A DNA stretch of 64,000 bases. Origin: Gracilaria vermiculophylla. Its lineage: Eukaryota; Rhodophyta; Florideophyceae; Gracilariales; Gracilariaceae. Shown here piece after piece: positions 21,660-33,303 of the stretch. The position numbers and the translations under genes are program-made. The stretch is from positions 554,777-618,776 of the forward strand of contig JAHNZQ020003150.1 of the NCBI GenBank assembly GCA_019155205.2, written 5' to 3'. Every line of letters begins with the position of its first letter. Position 1 is the first letter of the stretch. The notes beneath the pieces are model-generated. The model was not told the origin of the DNA. It made no database searches and saw only the letters and a program-made list of their open reading frames with translations.

Positions 21660-23378
21660 TGTTGCTCTCCAAATCCCCCTTCTGAGGCACGAAAACGTCC
21701 CATGAGCGGCCTGAAACCTCGCATCGCGAGTACTTACAAGAACGACGGCATGGCCGGTTCTAAAGTATGTCTCCTTCTCACAATCACTCAGCTAGCAACG
21801 CGACATATACCTTCTAGCCACAAGCGACCAACACTCCTGAACTGCTAGTGCGTTCTGCTTCCTCAACGAACTCCTCCGCAATCATAACAACCTCTACGTA
21901 TATCCCTCGCAACAACGTGATGAACCAGCCGGGTAACCAGGGCCATCATCCGCGGGATGGACTTAGCCAGCAGAATCAATCGGGATATCGGTATCCTATG
22001 TAGAATCCTCCCCAACTTATTGGTGGTTTTCAGTCTGCTCCTCTCAAGGGGGAAGGGTACTCACAATCTGCGCAGCAGTCGTCTCACCCATCGCCATGAA
22101 AACCTGCACCAGCGCCAGCTTAAGCCGTGGTCAATCCCTACTTCTGGGCCTCGTTTGACGAGCTAATCCCATCCGATCCTCGGAACAAAGCTATGCCGTG
22201 CATACGGGCGCCGTGGTTCTGCATCGCGGGGTCATGCTCACGACGACCATTGAAGCACATGCGGATGGCAAGGGCCGTTTACTGACGGCCATATTCGCCT
22301 GGCGAAGCCGGATAGTAGTTTCTCCTCAGGCGATCGTCCAATTTAGTGGAGAACCCGATGATTCCGCGCGTGTGACACTTATCTGCCTAGCGCACCAGTG
22401 GTTATACCGAACGTACTCGGAAAGACCGATTCCACCCCAGTTTTGGCTCGACATCGCCTTCTTTCGAACTCTCGGCGAGGTCGAGAGAACTTTGCACATC
22501 TGACCGGAATACTCGAACAATACCGAATGCTCTTGTGCATGATAACCTGCTATTTTGAACCCTTCCTCTACTGCGTGCCGAGTTTTGATTCCTTTCTCGC
22601 GAGTCGCGGTTTTCGTACCTACAAAAGGTGATCCGTTATGAGCGTCGGGTCCGCACCCGTTGGAGATGTCTTAAGCCGTATCAAAACACGGAAGCGAATC
22701 GACTGCGCCCTGGCCATATTCGTGGAAGATATGTACCGTTCCCATTCTTCTGGGCCTCATGAGAGGTGTGCAGAGGGTGCTATGTTGAGCTTCCCCCGTG
22801 CATCTCATATAGCGGAAGGCGACTGGTGAACAACCCGTTCACGAAATAATGGTTCATCGTGAACACAGAATTGGCGGCCCACGCGGCGGTGTATTTCATC
22901 CTTGAGGCCTATGACCAGTATAGACTTTGGTATATCCCTCCGTTATTGCGACGTCACATTGAAGCTTGGAACGTGTCCTTCCGCTTAACGGCAATGGAAA
23001 CTTTTTCGAACTCATGTCGCTTTTGCTAGTCATCGATAACACTGCCTTGAGTCAAGTACGAGTTGAATGGGCGAGTAACGAGGATGAACATGACCCAATG
23101 GACCGGTCACCGGGCAGAAGAACTCCGCATGCGGGTGACAATATCTATTACGATCCGTGGACGTGGGAAAAGATCACTCCACAGGAGGCTGTTATCCTTC
23201 GGGACGCCATGAGAGTAATTCTCCGCGTCATCCGGTTGATTTCATCGTCACCAACGAATTTTTCCATGCCTTGGAGGAGCAGGATGCAATGTTGGACGAT
23301 GTTCCCGATGTAGATGGTGAACATGTGCCCGTGGCGGTAATTAATGCGCTAGTACAGGACGTGTCTGCGGTCGTCTGA
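21660..23378 (+). pseudogene. Unrecognised coding-like region (G4, + strand)
   Basis: Frames with protein-like content run 21633-21848, 22198-22503, 22638-22829, 22966-23313 and 23157-23378, with shifts between them. There is a Gln/Pro/Asn-rich stretch near 21930-22110, then PYFWASFDELIPSDPRNKAM (about 22137-22196), RPIPPQFWLDIAFF near 22426, and DNIYYDPWTWEKITPQEA near 23137. No family is recognised. Its layout (a + strand region converging on a minus-strand Gypsy-like region) resembles the antisense region of G2, but I see no residue-level similarity by eye. Confidence 0.35.
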
Positions 23379-23491
23379 TTCACGGTGATTGTGGACGGCA
23401 TAGACGGCGAGTGCGTCACTTGGCGTGGTTGATGCGAGGTCTGAGACGGAACGTCTGAACTCTTACGAGTTTACGGCGTAGCCGTCCCCCG

Positions 23492-24528
23492 CTAGGGTGG
23501 CGACAATTCCCCAGAGGTGGAAGATCGCACCGCATGTATGTGGGTGAGCTCACGTCCGGATTGGAACAGTTTAGACCGGGGAGGCAGATCGGTTAGAAAG
23601 AAGTTATTTGATGGCACGCGCGACGTGTCTCCCCGTCTGGCGACGACGGCGCGTGGTTGCGAAACATTTCCACGGAGTGGTGCACGAGCTATGTCACACG
23701 GCGGGGCCTGCAACGGTACTTCTGCTATTGCAATGCTGTTCACCCCAGCTACGGGTGTTGTAGCTGTGCCATCCACTTCATGGTTTACAGAGCCGTCCTG
23801 ACGGGTTTTTGAGCGGCTTTCCACGACTTGTGGTGACCCCTGCTGCTCTCGCCCCATCCTTGGGCGGTTGTAATCCACTTCAAAGTGTGCCATGTTATGT
23901 TTTGAAGGGCTTATAAGTTCACCGGGACCAGCAGTGAGTGCTTTTCAGTTCCCGCACCTGCGGGGAATAGGACTTACGTCCACGACGGCAGATGATGACG
24001 ACGGAGTATGTGGGCCAGTATTGCCAATACTAACCACGTCTCCTGTATCTTCTTTCCCTTGCGTGCAAGAGTCGATCAGGCTCTTCGACAGTGTCGAGGG
24101 TGTTTCGCGAGAGCTATAAGTGGACCTTGTCAACTGTGTCGCCTGTACAGAAGGGTCCGGGGATGAGTTCTCGACGGTATGGTGTTTACCAGCATGCTGA
24201 TGCGGAATCCTTTCCAAAGGCGGCGGGATATCCTTCTTGACAAGGCTATTGTCCCCTGCAATTGGGGTGAAGTAGTAGGCTTCGCGTTTTCAAAACGCGA
24301 TTGCGGCCTTGCAGTCGCGCCATCCGGGGTATCCGTAACTACACCGTCCTGGACGGAGCCTGATGGCAATTCCATATCAATAATCCACGAGTCGCGAGCA
24401 TTAACCAACTGTCACGACACCGATAATGGGTTTTCGCCAATGCAATCGATCCCGGCCCCTGCCTCAGGCGAAGCCGCGTTCGCAGGCACCGCCGATCTTT
24501 TTATCTTGCCGGTAGTCGAGTTGTCAGA
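23492..24528 (-). pseudogene. Gypsy-like coding remnant on - strand (G4)
   Basis: A minus-strand ATG near 24528 begins a short gag-N-terminus-like frame (Ala/Pro/Ser-rich) that stops near 24412, followed by 24130-24408 and 23492-23893. The last piece contains SNNFFLTDLPP, faintly like the DNYVFMDVPP region of the G2 integrase C-terminus. No RT is present, so if this is a Gypsy derivative its pol has been deleted. Weak assignment. Confidence 0.3.
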
Positions 24529-24689
24529 CATTCATTCTCTGTATTTATTATTCCTATTCTGTAAATATACTTTGTTACATTTAACAATTGTCGGATCGTT
24601 TTGAAACTAATGCATTTTCCTTCTCAAAGCGTAATCTCCCTATTTTAACATTGTTTAGTTGGCCAGGTTTGGCCATCTAAACTTCATCA

Positions 24690-25745
24690 TCACCAATATT
24701 TTTAAAATGGGTCTCTGAACGCCTTCGGCGCTCATTTCTGCATCTTTCTTAAACCAGTTTGCCTTTATTCATTTATAACCCCATCAATAAATAAACAATT
24801 GATAATGTCAGTATAATTTCCATCATCTTCTGCTCCTAACCAGTGTCAAATTAAATATGAATTTGTGAAAGATAGTCGAAACACAAATATCTTATCATGA
24901 ATATTTTTGCTTTATGTATATTTGGAACGAGTTACTTCAAACGATTTAGTCAGTCATTCAAAAACCTTTTTCAATATGACGTGGTTTGAAAAAATCTTCT
25001 TCTTACTAAACTTTTTCGTTAAAATTAATAAAATCTAATCATGTTTTTTTGTCGCATGTATTGTCCCTAAATGCTCTGCAGCACCTTGATATTCTTTATC
25101 CATTAAAATATCCCAGTGTTCTCTTTATTTGACGATAAATTCTCAAGCATCCAAACTAAAATTCAACCCTCATCTGGACATTTCCATGCAGCGGTTTTAT
25201 GATATTCTATATTTTGAAGAAAAATGCCAATGTCCATTCGAGCCTCCAAAGCATATGCAGACGTTATGATAGATAATCAATTTGATAAACCCGAAACGTC
25301 TGTCATGAAGTACATTTTTCTTTCAGCATTATGCCCTCCAGGACGACATTATTGAAAGAAAATTAGATCTGTTGCATAAAGACAGTACGGATAATTTATT
25401 TAAAGTCCAGCTCTTTCTTGAATTCAACGTAGCTTGAATGCTATAGCAGATATAAATTTTATGATTACTCTTTCCATGCTTTCTGCTTCCGTTTTCAACA
25501 TCGGACGTAGAAACTCCCGGGTTACACGACGTTTTATTGTTGTTAATCTCATAAAAAACCCAGATTCCTCCATGTCCTCTTCTTAAATCCATATTTGGAT
25601 ACCGTTGGCTGTATAATTCTTCATAAAAAATCGAACTCTTTTTGTAAAACATTTGGCATAGATGATATTGTCTCGGAACCGTTTTGATATTAAACAACGT
25701 AATATAAAGGGCTTTTGGAGCCCCAATCTTCATAAAAGCTTTCAA
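24690..25745 (-). pseudogene. PIF/Harbinger-type (DDE_Tnp_4) transposase pseudogene
   Basis: Minus-strand translation gives REHWDILMDKEYQGAAEHL followed by IHATKK (about 25060-25140), then a motif like FSNHVILKKVFE (usual R-V-I-V-E-N-x-F-G), then TRSKYT, DKIF and EDDGNYTDIINCLF toward 24790. This order (D-K/x-G-Y-Q-G … R-V-x-V-E-x-F … ) is the C-terminal DDE part of Harbinger-type nucleases. The 5' section is open at 25329-25745 (138 codons) but poorly conserved. Many stops; no terminal repeats could be fixed. Confidence 0.6.
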
Positions 25746-26340
25746 AGATATTCTATATATATTTTTGCTGCGATTCGTTTAGTTTTAAAACACATTTTAT
25801 CTTCAAAAACGACTAAACCGTTTGCAGTGTGTTTTTAAGAGATAAACCACATATTTTAGAAGCTACGAGAATTTTATATTCAGAACAAGAAGAACGAAAA
25901 ACAAGTTTTCGCATATCTATTAAATATTTTCGTAGCTACCTGTTGTTCTGATAGTGAACTGTGCGTGTGTTTATCTACATCGTTATTTCATTGTTATGTA
26001 ATAAGTTTGCCAGTAATTAGATTTATTTACGAAATTAAAATCCTAAGTTCTTTATTGCTGTATTTCTCTAAATATAGTACAACATGACAGTATCGTAAAT
26101 GATTTTGTTTAACGGCAAAGCGTTGGATTCCTGCCTTCTATTTTGTGTTGAGATCGAGTAATGGGATTAAAAACTAAAAAATAACAACATACAATTTAAA
26201 TTCTTAAAAACCTGGAACATTTAAGGTCAAGACATACGAAATATGATAACTTCGAAAATCGGTTTCAAGAATTCAATAGCCTTCTATATCCTTATCAATA
26301 TCCTGATCATCCGTTAGCGCCTCGAACGCGCCTGTGAAAG
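25746..26340. other. AT-rich intergenic spacer
   Basis: No convincing coding sequence, repeat or RNA seen. Confidence 0.5.
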
Positions 26341-26720
26341 TTTTGTCAGAGAAAGCACTCCTCAATGAGTGCCAGAGCGCCTCGATCATGCCCGGAACCC
26401 AGCTTTTCTGCGCCTCGCTCACGACCTACCGTCACCCTCACATTAGGCCTCAGACGTACAGGCCTCATACGTGCAGAGCGCGCTAGGTCCCGCCAGCCCC
26501 CTCTCACCGTCGCTTGCTCTTCTCTGCCGCCTCCGCCTCCGCCGCCGCCGGAACGCGCCGTTCCGCTTTTCACCGGCAACGCGCACGCCGCCCGTCGCCA
26601 CGCCGCCCCGCCGCCTCGCCGCCCTCTCGCTCTTCTGCGCCTCGTGCTCTTTCACACATACCGCCGCTCCTGTCCCGCCGCCACTCGACCACGAAACCCA
26701 TCGGATATTTGCTGTCCGCA
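26341..26720. other. GC-rich, CpG-rich island without an assignable gene
   Basis: Sharp switch from AT-rich sequence to CGCC/CCG-rich sequence, open in several frames on both strands, as expected for low-complexity GC-rich DNA. No frame gives a recognisable protein. It could be a promoter-associated island for the gene at 27231. Confidence 0.4.
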
Positions 26721-26928
26721 TGCCTATCGACCACTACAAATGAGTACGCGAATGACTGTGCACGTGGCCACGCGTGTATTTCGTGTCAGAATAACATACT
26801 CCAAAGTATCATGATGACAAGAGGGCATTTAGCTTTCTAGATGTTTCACGCTTTCGTGCGCTTTTCTAACTTCAATCGTCCCGATTCGTATCGATTCACT
26901 GCTTGTTCTCCATTCAATCCCACGTGTC

Positions 26929-27063
26929 TTGAGTCAATGCCATTCAAAGCTTTGCTTGAATCGATGCCATTCAAAGCCTTGCTTGAACCGATGCCATTCA
27001 AAGCCTTGCTTGGACCGATGCCATTCATGGCCTTTATTACATCAATGCCATTCAAGGGCTTTC
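26929..27063 (+). repeat. 27-bp minisatellite, five units
   Basis: Five consecutive 27-bp units with core GATGCCATTCAAAGCCTTGC, diverging in the last two. A unit length of 9 codons keeps a short + strand frame (26841-27140) open with a nine-residue repeat containing SMPFKAL. It ends about 170 bp before the next gene. Confidence 0.9.
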
Positions 27064-27230
27064 CTGGGCACCCCATCGTCATGGACACGCCTTCCAGTCT
27101 CCATAAAAGGCGTTCGAAACGAGTTCCTAATTGTTCCTAGCTCGCCTCACGGCTTTGCTATCACCAACACTGCCTCAGGTTCATCCATTCGCTGCTGCTG
27201 TCTTTCTACAAATCTTTGGATACTCTTGTC

Positions 27231-28382
27231 ATGTTGGTTTTGTTCTCCATCTTCCTTGGTCTTCTTATCGTCATCGCACACAGTCAAAGGCTGCAAATCT
27301 TTAAAGCTTCTGTGCCGGGACCAATGTCTGGATGGGAAATAGGACCCGAACTTTCTACAGAAGTTACATTCTGTCCTGAAGATCTACCTTCTCCGTTCAC
27401 AATTGTGTGCATTCCGCCTAATGACCAAGAAACTTCTTTCGCTGTGTTTATGATAAATGGCATCAAGGTCCGCACAGAAAAGCAATTACCGTACGTTTTG
27501 ACTGGTGATACCTACGCTAATGGTGCCAATGCATGGATTCCTGAGTCGCAAGTGAACCAGATAGAGTGTCGCCTTAGTACTGGAGATACCGCATTTTCTA
27601 CAGTTACATTCTCATGTGATGATGAGACTGAAGAAATCCCTGTTACTACTTTGCCTCCTACGACGACTTTTACGACCACTACAATGACAACAACAACACC
27701 TACTACTACTACCACCACTACCACCACCACTACCACCACCACTACCGAACTCCAAACGACCACTGAAATTACCACGACAGCTCCCACGACTGCAGCGTCT
27801 ACCGAACAACCGCCGAATTCGCAAGAGGGGCTGAACGCCTCTGAACCACCTCAGAACTACTGCATCTATATTCCTGCAAAATCATACGAGTCTAAGACAG
27901 GTGCCTGGGAGGATGCGGAACAGGATGAAGCCGTATGGTACAAGAGGGATGACAACACCCGTAAGACGGATCGTGCAGGGTTGGCAACTATGCGCTTTTC
28001 ATTTACACCTGCCTATACGGCTCGATATGCACTCACGCTTGACATGCAAACCAGCCATAGGACCGAGCATAATGATGTGTGGGTCGAGCTCTCTGGTGTG
28101 CCATTTAAGCTTGTTAGCAAGGCAGGAACTACCGAGTTGGGAAGACGCGGTTTAAACAAGGCATACCACAACAAAAATGGACGGGCGCGAGTCGTATTCA
28201 CTACTGATTTTGACCCGCACGTATTCTCAACAGAGTCTTTCTTGCAAGCAGGTGATACGTATGTTGTGAAAATTGGCGGCAGAAGTACAAAGGTTGCTAT
28301 ATATGGTATTATTCTCTTTCCTTGCGCTTCCTATGGCTGTGCCCCCACTCAAGACTGGTACAGGTCAGCCAACACGTGTTAA
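27231..28382 (+). CDS. Secreted Thr-rich protein with C-terminal carbohydrate-binding-like domain
   Basis: 383 residues from the ATG at 27231 (an in-frame TTG 15 bases upstream is not a likely start). A signal peptide spans about 1-18, cut before QRLQIF. An N-terminal domain of about 110 residues with Cys follows. Then comes a mucin-like linker rich in Thr encoded by ACC/ACT runs (about 27640-27800). The C-terminal domain (about residues 205-383) begins NYCIYIPAKSYES and shows the beta-sandwich pattern HNDVWVELSG … LQAGDTYVVKIGGRSTKVAIYGIILF, resembling carbohydrate-binding modules attached to marine polysaccharide hydrolases. It ends with a Cys-rich tail. Binding of a cell-wall polysaccharide is inferred; no catalytic domain is visible. 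Intronless as read. Confidence 0.8.
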   Translation: MLVLFSIFLGLLIVIAHSQRLQIFKASVPGPMSGWEIGPELSTEVTFCPEDLPSPFTIVCIPPNDQETSFAVFMINGIKVRTEKQLPYVLTGDTYANGANAWIPESQVNQIECRLSTGDTAFSTVTFSCDDETEEIPVTTLPPTTTFTTTTMTTTTPTTTTTTTTTTTTTTTELQTTTEITTTAPTTAASTEQPPNSQEGLNASEPPQNYCIYIPAKSYESKTGAWEDAEQDEAVWYKRDDNTRKTDRAGLATMRFSFTPAYTARYALTLDMQTSHRTEHNDVWVELSGVPFKLVSKAGTTELGRRGLNKAYHNKNGRARVVFTTDFDPHVFSTESFLQAGDTYVVKIGGRSTKVAIYGIILFPCASYGCAPTQDWYRSANTC

Positions 28383-31300
28383 TTTTGTTTTTGTCGAAGG
28401 TTGTAGAGACTTAACTGATGCATTAAGATACTAATCTTTGGCTAACTGTCATCTGCTGTGGTTATAGGTATTACATACAAGATCTAAGATTGTTCTTCGT
28501 GTTAAAAACTTCTCAATACACTGGTAGTTGACACTAACCAACACTGATATTGTCTTTTTACTTTTTCTGAAATTCGTGATTCTTATGCTGGCCCAAGCAG
28601 AAAGTTTTTTGCCAGGTTTATATTAAGCAAAGTCTGCCGCTCAATTTGCCACAGTTTAACGTTTTCATCGTTGGTACCTCAAGCCTTGTAGCATTATTCA
28701 ATACAAGCTTTTATTTTCACAAGAACTATATCAAAAACGCTGATTACTTATAATACACGAAAGAACTTTCAAGTTCAATTTTTGTTTAAAATGTATATTT
28801 GTTTTCCCCATTACTCTGCAGTTGAAGGAAAAAAAGTCGCAAAATTCGAAACTTTTTTAAGATGTTCCTTCTGAAAAGTGCATTCATTCGTCATATAATC
28901 ATTTTATAAAAATGCTTTAGTCAAGACGATTAAGTACAAATAGAAAAGTAAAAGAAATGCTTTAGATATACGTCATTAACAAAACATTTGTTTCGCTTAT
29001 TAGCTCAATGATAAAGACACAGAAATGTTCTTCAGAATCCACTGAAAACGTATTTTGCAAAGCTTTATGTATCAAAAAGCAATTCCTTAGAATTTCGGTT
29101 GTTTCTAAAACGTAATTTAGCAACTTTTTGCAAATATTACACATCATACAAAAATATATACTGACCGCTTCACGCCGCTTCATAATACCTTTTTGAAATA
29201 GACTGCAGTGTAGTTTTTTTATGCTGAAAGTATTAGGTTGGTTCAACGGAAATTTTAGATTCCCCAAGTAGCGACTTATTATTTTCTTCTGGTTTAGTGG
29301 GTTGCATTTCTTTCTATTAAATTGGAACACGTAAAACAGACAATTAGGTTTACAAACAAGTTTTTAATTAGAGTCGTGCCATTCAGGTCACACCCAATGA
29401 TGCTCAAGAAATTCTTTATTTATCAGCTGGCAAAAAAAGGGCATGAACAAGAAACCGTCACAAAAACATATGCCTTTATGAAGTCGATTTCTTATTTTGA
29501 AATGGCTTCAAAAAATCAAACAAACGAAATGATTTCATGCAGTACAGAAGTGTACTATTTCTCAAAGGATGAGGCAGCGTAGAACACATTTGGGTGCCGG
29601 TCGTGGCTTGACAGGAAGCTATTTCACATGAACTATACCGTGAGCATACGAACAAATAATCTTATCATGGATCATAATCATACAAGAGAATTGCATGACA
29701 ATTGGTACCCCAGAAGTGGAATCTTCATGCAAAGCAATGATAAGCAGACGAAGACGACATAATGAGCGTCTGCGCTTTCAATATTACCGCATACGCATAT
29801 CAATACCAAGGCCATTTCGTTTTTTTATAGCGTGAAAAAGGCAGTTTCAGAAATACCACATGAAGACCTCACAGATACTAATCAGCTTCGCATTCAAAGC
29901 CCCGGCAATGTGAAAATCTTTAAACCTTAAACCAAAACAATCGAGAAACTCATTAAACCAACTCTATGTCTGTTCATAATTGTATTCGAAGTTCAGATGT
30001 TCTGTTTGCTGCGAAGTGGTAGCCATTAAAACTAGCGTTCCTGCGTCTCATTCCTACAAAACAATTAAAGCTTTGCAAAGCAGTAACAATAAACCCCGAA
30101 ATGTTTATTATTTAAGACTGAAAAACATCAACATAGTACTAGACATTTGCTTATGAATATTTTCAAAAAGCATGTAAATGTAAAATTGTTTTGTACAGTA
30201 TAAGAAGTACAAAACTAGAACTAGATACTGAAATTCGAAATATTGTATAGCACTACTTAAATTTTCAAGCAAACGACATTATCAATTGTAAAAAGTACCA
30301 TTCATAATACATAGCTTCCGAAGTTTCTATTGTTAAATGAACTAATTTGCAATAACAAAAGAAAATAAAAGCAACAAACCTTTCGATTGTCACATGTGCG
30401 ACTTAATATGAAGGTGTACTAATTTGAGCATATCCACCAGCATTTGAACCAAATCAGCAAAACAGCGAAATATTTGCACAGTTGTACAACATTTTTTAGG
30501 TTGGGCTATCCTACGTTATGACTTTTGCTCAATTGCTAAAAAGTTGGCGTTTCCCTCCTGTGATGATACTGTAGTCCTCAACTACAGTATCCTCAGTCTG
30601 CAAAACTACTAATTTATCAAACAGATGTTCATGTGTTGTAGGGACACCTTATTTATGTCTAAACTACTCAGATTTTAATCAATTTGAGTATGAACCGGTA
30701 GAGAAAATAAATGAGTCTCGTAAACTTTATAGCCAATTTTTTCAATAAATGCAAAGCATTCCATTGTTTTTGAAGTAGCAATTTTGAATTTCTAAATTAT
30801 CTACATCAGATTTTTAAAGAAATATAATATAGCATCAAGAGGGATCAGTACAAATATAATTCTATCCAAAAGTTTGACAACCACCCAACCTTATTCAGAA
30901 TTTTTTTTTTTTTAAAATTGCGCAAAAAGCTATCGACGCGACTAGCATGGTCGATACAACGAGGAAAAACACCACTCTTTTGAGTATATATAATACTCAT
31001 AGCTCTAAAAGTTGCATTTGCAGCTCTTGAATAAGAATTCGTCATGCATAGATCGATACTGTTTTACCATGTTTTGAAACAACTGAAAAAACTTTGCTGC
31101 AGTATAACCATGTAAAATCTTATTTTTTAGAGTTAACGTACATTCACGGCTCAACACGAAGAATGGAGAAACAAATTTGAAATTATTTTTTTGTGTTATT
31201 TATTGCACGAAACTGGGGCTTAAACAAATATTGCAGTATATGAAAAGGGATATTAGCAAAAGACATATAAAAGACAAGAGACACCAGGAATTTAGAAAAG

Positions 31301-31485
31301 TTTACAAACAAATTTAAAGTATGTGATTGAATTACCGTATTGGTGTCCAATCGGTATCCAGCATGTTGCCGATAAGTTTCCACACTACGAATTAAAACAA
31401 ACGCACATGGAGATTTGAAGCTAAATGCTATTCCCTCCACATTTACCTTCTTCTCTCGAGACAAAAAAAACAATGGCTTCGAAAA
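28383..31485. other. 3.1-kb AT-rich intergenic region
   Basis: Only short frames without recognisable content. It holds a perfect hairpin at 30565-30591 and a poly-T run at about 30900-30914. No transposon ends or RNA genes were identified. Confidence 0.5.
30565..30591. other. Perfect 11-bp hairpin
   Basis: GATACTGTAGT and ACTACAGTATC pair completely around a five-base loop (CCTCA). No downstream T-run or adjacent gene suggests a terminator. It could be a palindrome from an excised or miniature element. Confidence 0.6.
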
Positions 31486-33303
31486 TCATGCTTGCACAGG
31501 ACGCCACTCCTCGGATTGAATTGCAACCCAACGAACACAATTGCCTGCGTCAGGAAAGCCTGTCGCCTTGAAACAATCCTTTTCACCAATACTTTCCACA
31601 ACCATGAATTCTCTTCGTCTGGAAACATCATTATCCGGTAATTGGATTGAAATTATATCCTCCCACTTTAATCGGGGAAAATCTTGTGCAGCGAGAAGAT
31701 GATTTTTGGGCGTACGATTATGATCTCTCCTGAACCTTATGTATGTTGGAGATTGGGCTTTGATAGCCATAGATGTATCCAAAGCCAATTTCAAAGTCAC
31801 GGCGTACAGATTGTTGACAGCACACACATGCTTCTGCTCGACATGAACTTGCCCATCCGGCAGTGTATCCACGGTGAAACGATGCCATTTGTTGATCACA
31901 GGATTTCTTACCTCAATTATCTGCCCCGCGGTCGGAGGCGAGCGCTCATCTGCTAGCGGGGGCGCAGGAAGTGCGGCATTGCTCGCAGCTTGTATTTCGG
32001 GGGAAGGGCTTGCGGCTGGAGGAACAGCAGGATTGTTTGCAGCTTGAGCAGCTTGAGCAGCTTGAATTTCGGGCGAAGAGCTTGCGGCTGGAGGAACAGC
32101 AGGATTGTTTGCAGCTTGAGCGGCTTGAATACCGGGAGCAGGGCTTGTGGCTGGAGAAGCAGCAGGATTGTTTGCAGCTTGAGCGGCAGGTACCTGTAAG
32201 AGTTGAGCAACTGCTAAATAAGGCACATGAGGAGCGGTATTGCTTGCGGCTTGAATACTGGCGGCAAGGCCTGCGGCCGGAGGAACAGCAGAATTGTTTG
32301 CAGCTTCAGTAGCAGGTATCTGTGGGGGTTGAGGCACAGCTAAATGGTTTGAGACTTGCATCGGGCCAAATCCAGATGGCATTACACCTCCCCCAGATCC
32401 TAAACTCCCATTTCCACTTCCATTCCCAGCACTTCCATTTCCGCCACCTCCATTTCCGCCACCTCCATTTCCCCCATTGCCACCGTCACCACCACCACCA
32501 CCGCCCCCACCGCCATCATTACCTCCTCCTCCTCCACCACCACCACCTCCTCCTCCTCCACCTCCTCCACCACCACCTCCTCCTCCTCCTCCACCTCCTC
32601 CACCACCACCTCCTCCTCCTCCTCCACCTCCTCCACCACCACCTCCTCCTCCTCCGCCACCACCTCCTCCACCATCACCATTATTACCTCCGCTGTCTCC
32701 ATTTGAAGTTGGTGGCGGCACTGGTAGCCCGTTCAGAAGCGCGGCACGCGGTTGCATACGGCTCGGTCCTTGCAAAATATCGAGGGAGGGCCCTAAACCA
32801 GGTATATTTGGTCCGTTAGAGGGCTGTTGCCAGAGCGGGAATCGGAGCAAATGTGGATGTATGTCGTGTTCCGAAGGGAGAGGTTGAGAATCTCCGGGAT
32901 TTAACTCGCCGGAAGTATAATCAAGATCACATGAAAGAGGAAACCACATCTCATCCAAAAGATCAACATCTTCATACATTTCATGATAAGGCTGCATAAG
33001 TGGGTCAATGAAGCAGACGCGAAAGCGGCCGGACGGTAGAAAGCGCACGATTTTACACAGGGTACATTCGTTTGTGACACGGCTGCGAATATAAATGCGA
33101 CTGTGGATTTGCAAATGTCTGATCAGTTGAAGTGGTGAGTAGATTTTACTTGCATGCTCAGGAGGAAAATTGATATCGTCGACATATTTCAGAATGGTAT
33201 CTCGATCTTGATAGAATCCAAGTTTTGGAGGCACTCTTGCTCTCTGCGGTATGGTGTGATCCGGTACAGGTCCACCGGGCGGTGGACCAGGATTCGCGGC
33301 CAT
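31486..33303 (-). CDS. 605-residue protein with poly-Gly tract, Ala/Asn/Pro repeats and two unknown end domains
   Basis: The minus-strand ATG at 33303 opens an uninterrupted frame to TGA at 31486. A short Pro/Gly N-terminus precedes a folded region (about 25-135) containing IYIRSRVTNECTLCKIVRFL, which looks like a small beta-barrel. Next is a Pro/Ser linker and a very long Gly tract (about 200-300; genomic 32480-32690), then roughly 20-residue repeats built on AAQAANNPAVPPAASPSPEI. The C-terminal domain (about 465-605) starts GQIIEVRNPVINKWHRF. Both end domains have a Tudor/SH3-like feel, which is inference only. No signal peptide. Opposite-strand Pro-rich frames are shadows of the repeats. 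Function unknown. Confidence 0.7.
   Translation of the reverse strand: MAANPGPPPGGPVPDHTIPQRARVPPKLGFYQDRDTILKYVDDINFPPEHASKIYSPLQLIRHLQIHSRIYIRSRVTNECTLCKIVRFLPSGRFRVCFIDPLMQPYHEMYEDVDLLDEMWFPLSCDLDYTSGELNPGDSQPLPSEHDIHPHLLRFPLWQQPSNGPNIPGLGPSLDILQGPSRMQPRAALLNGLPVPPPTSNGDSGGNNGDGGGGGGGGGGGGGGGGGGGGGGGGGGGGGGGGGGGGGGGGGGGGGGGGGGGNDGGGGGGGGGDGGNGGNGGGGNGGGGNGSAGNGSGNGSLGSGGGVMPSGFGPMQVSNHLAVPQPPQIPATEAANNSAVPPAAGLAASIQAASNTAPHVPYLAVAQLLQVPAAQAANNPAASPATSPAPGIQAAQAANNPAVPPAASSSPEIQAAQAAQAANNPAVPPAASPSPEIQAASNAALPAPPLADERSPPTAGQIIEVRNPVINKWHRFTVDTLPDGQVHVEQKHVCAVNNLYAVTLKLALDTSMAIKAQSPTYIRFRRDHNRTPKNHLLAAQDFPRLKWEDIISIQLPDNDVSRRREFMVVESIGEKDCFKATGFPDAGNCVRWVAIQSEEWRPVQA

Noticed and set aside
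26365..26840. Long overlapping frames in the GC-rich island
   Set aside because: Open on both strands in several frames through lack of AT-rich stop codons; low-complexity composition and no recognisable motif.
26929..27063. CRISPR array
   Set aside because: Units are contiguous without spacers and the genome is eukaryotic.
32322..32887. Poly-Pro and His/Leu-rich frames on the + strand
   Set aside because: They are shadows of the Gly-tract codons of the 605-residue minus-strand gene and have no unique flanking sequence.
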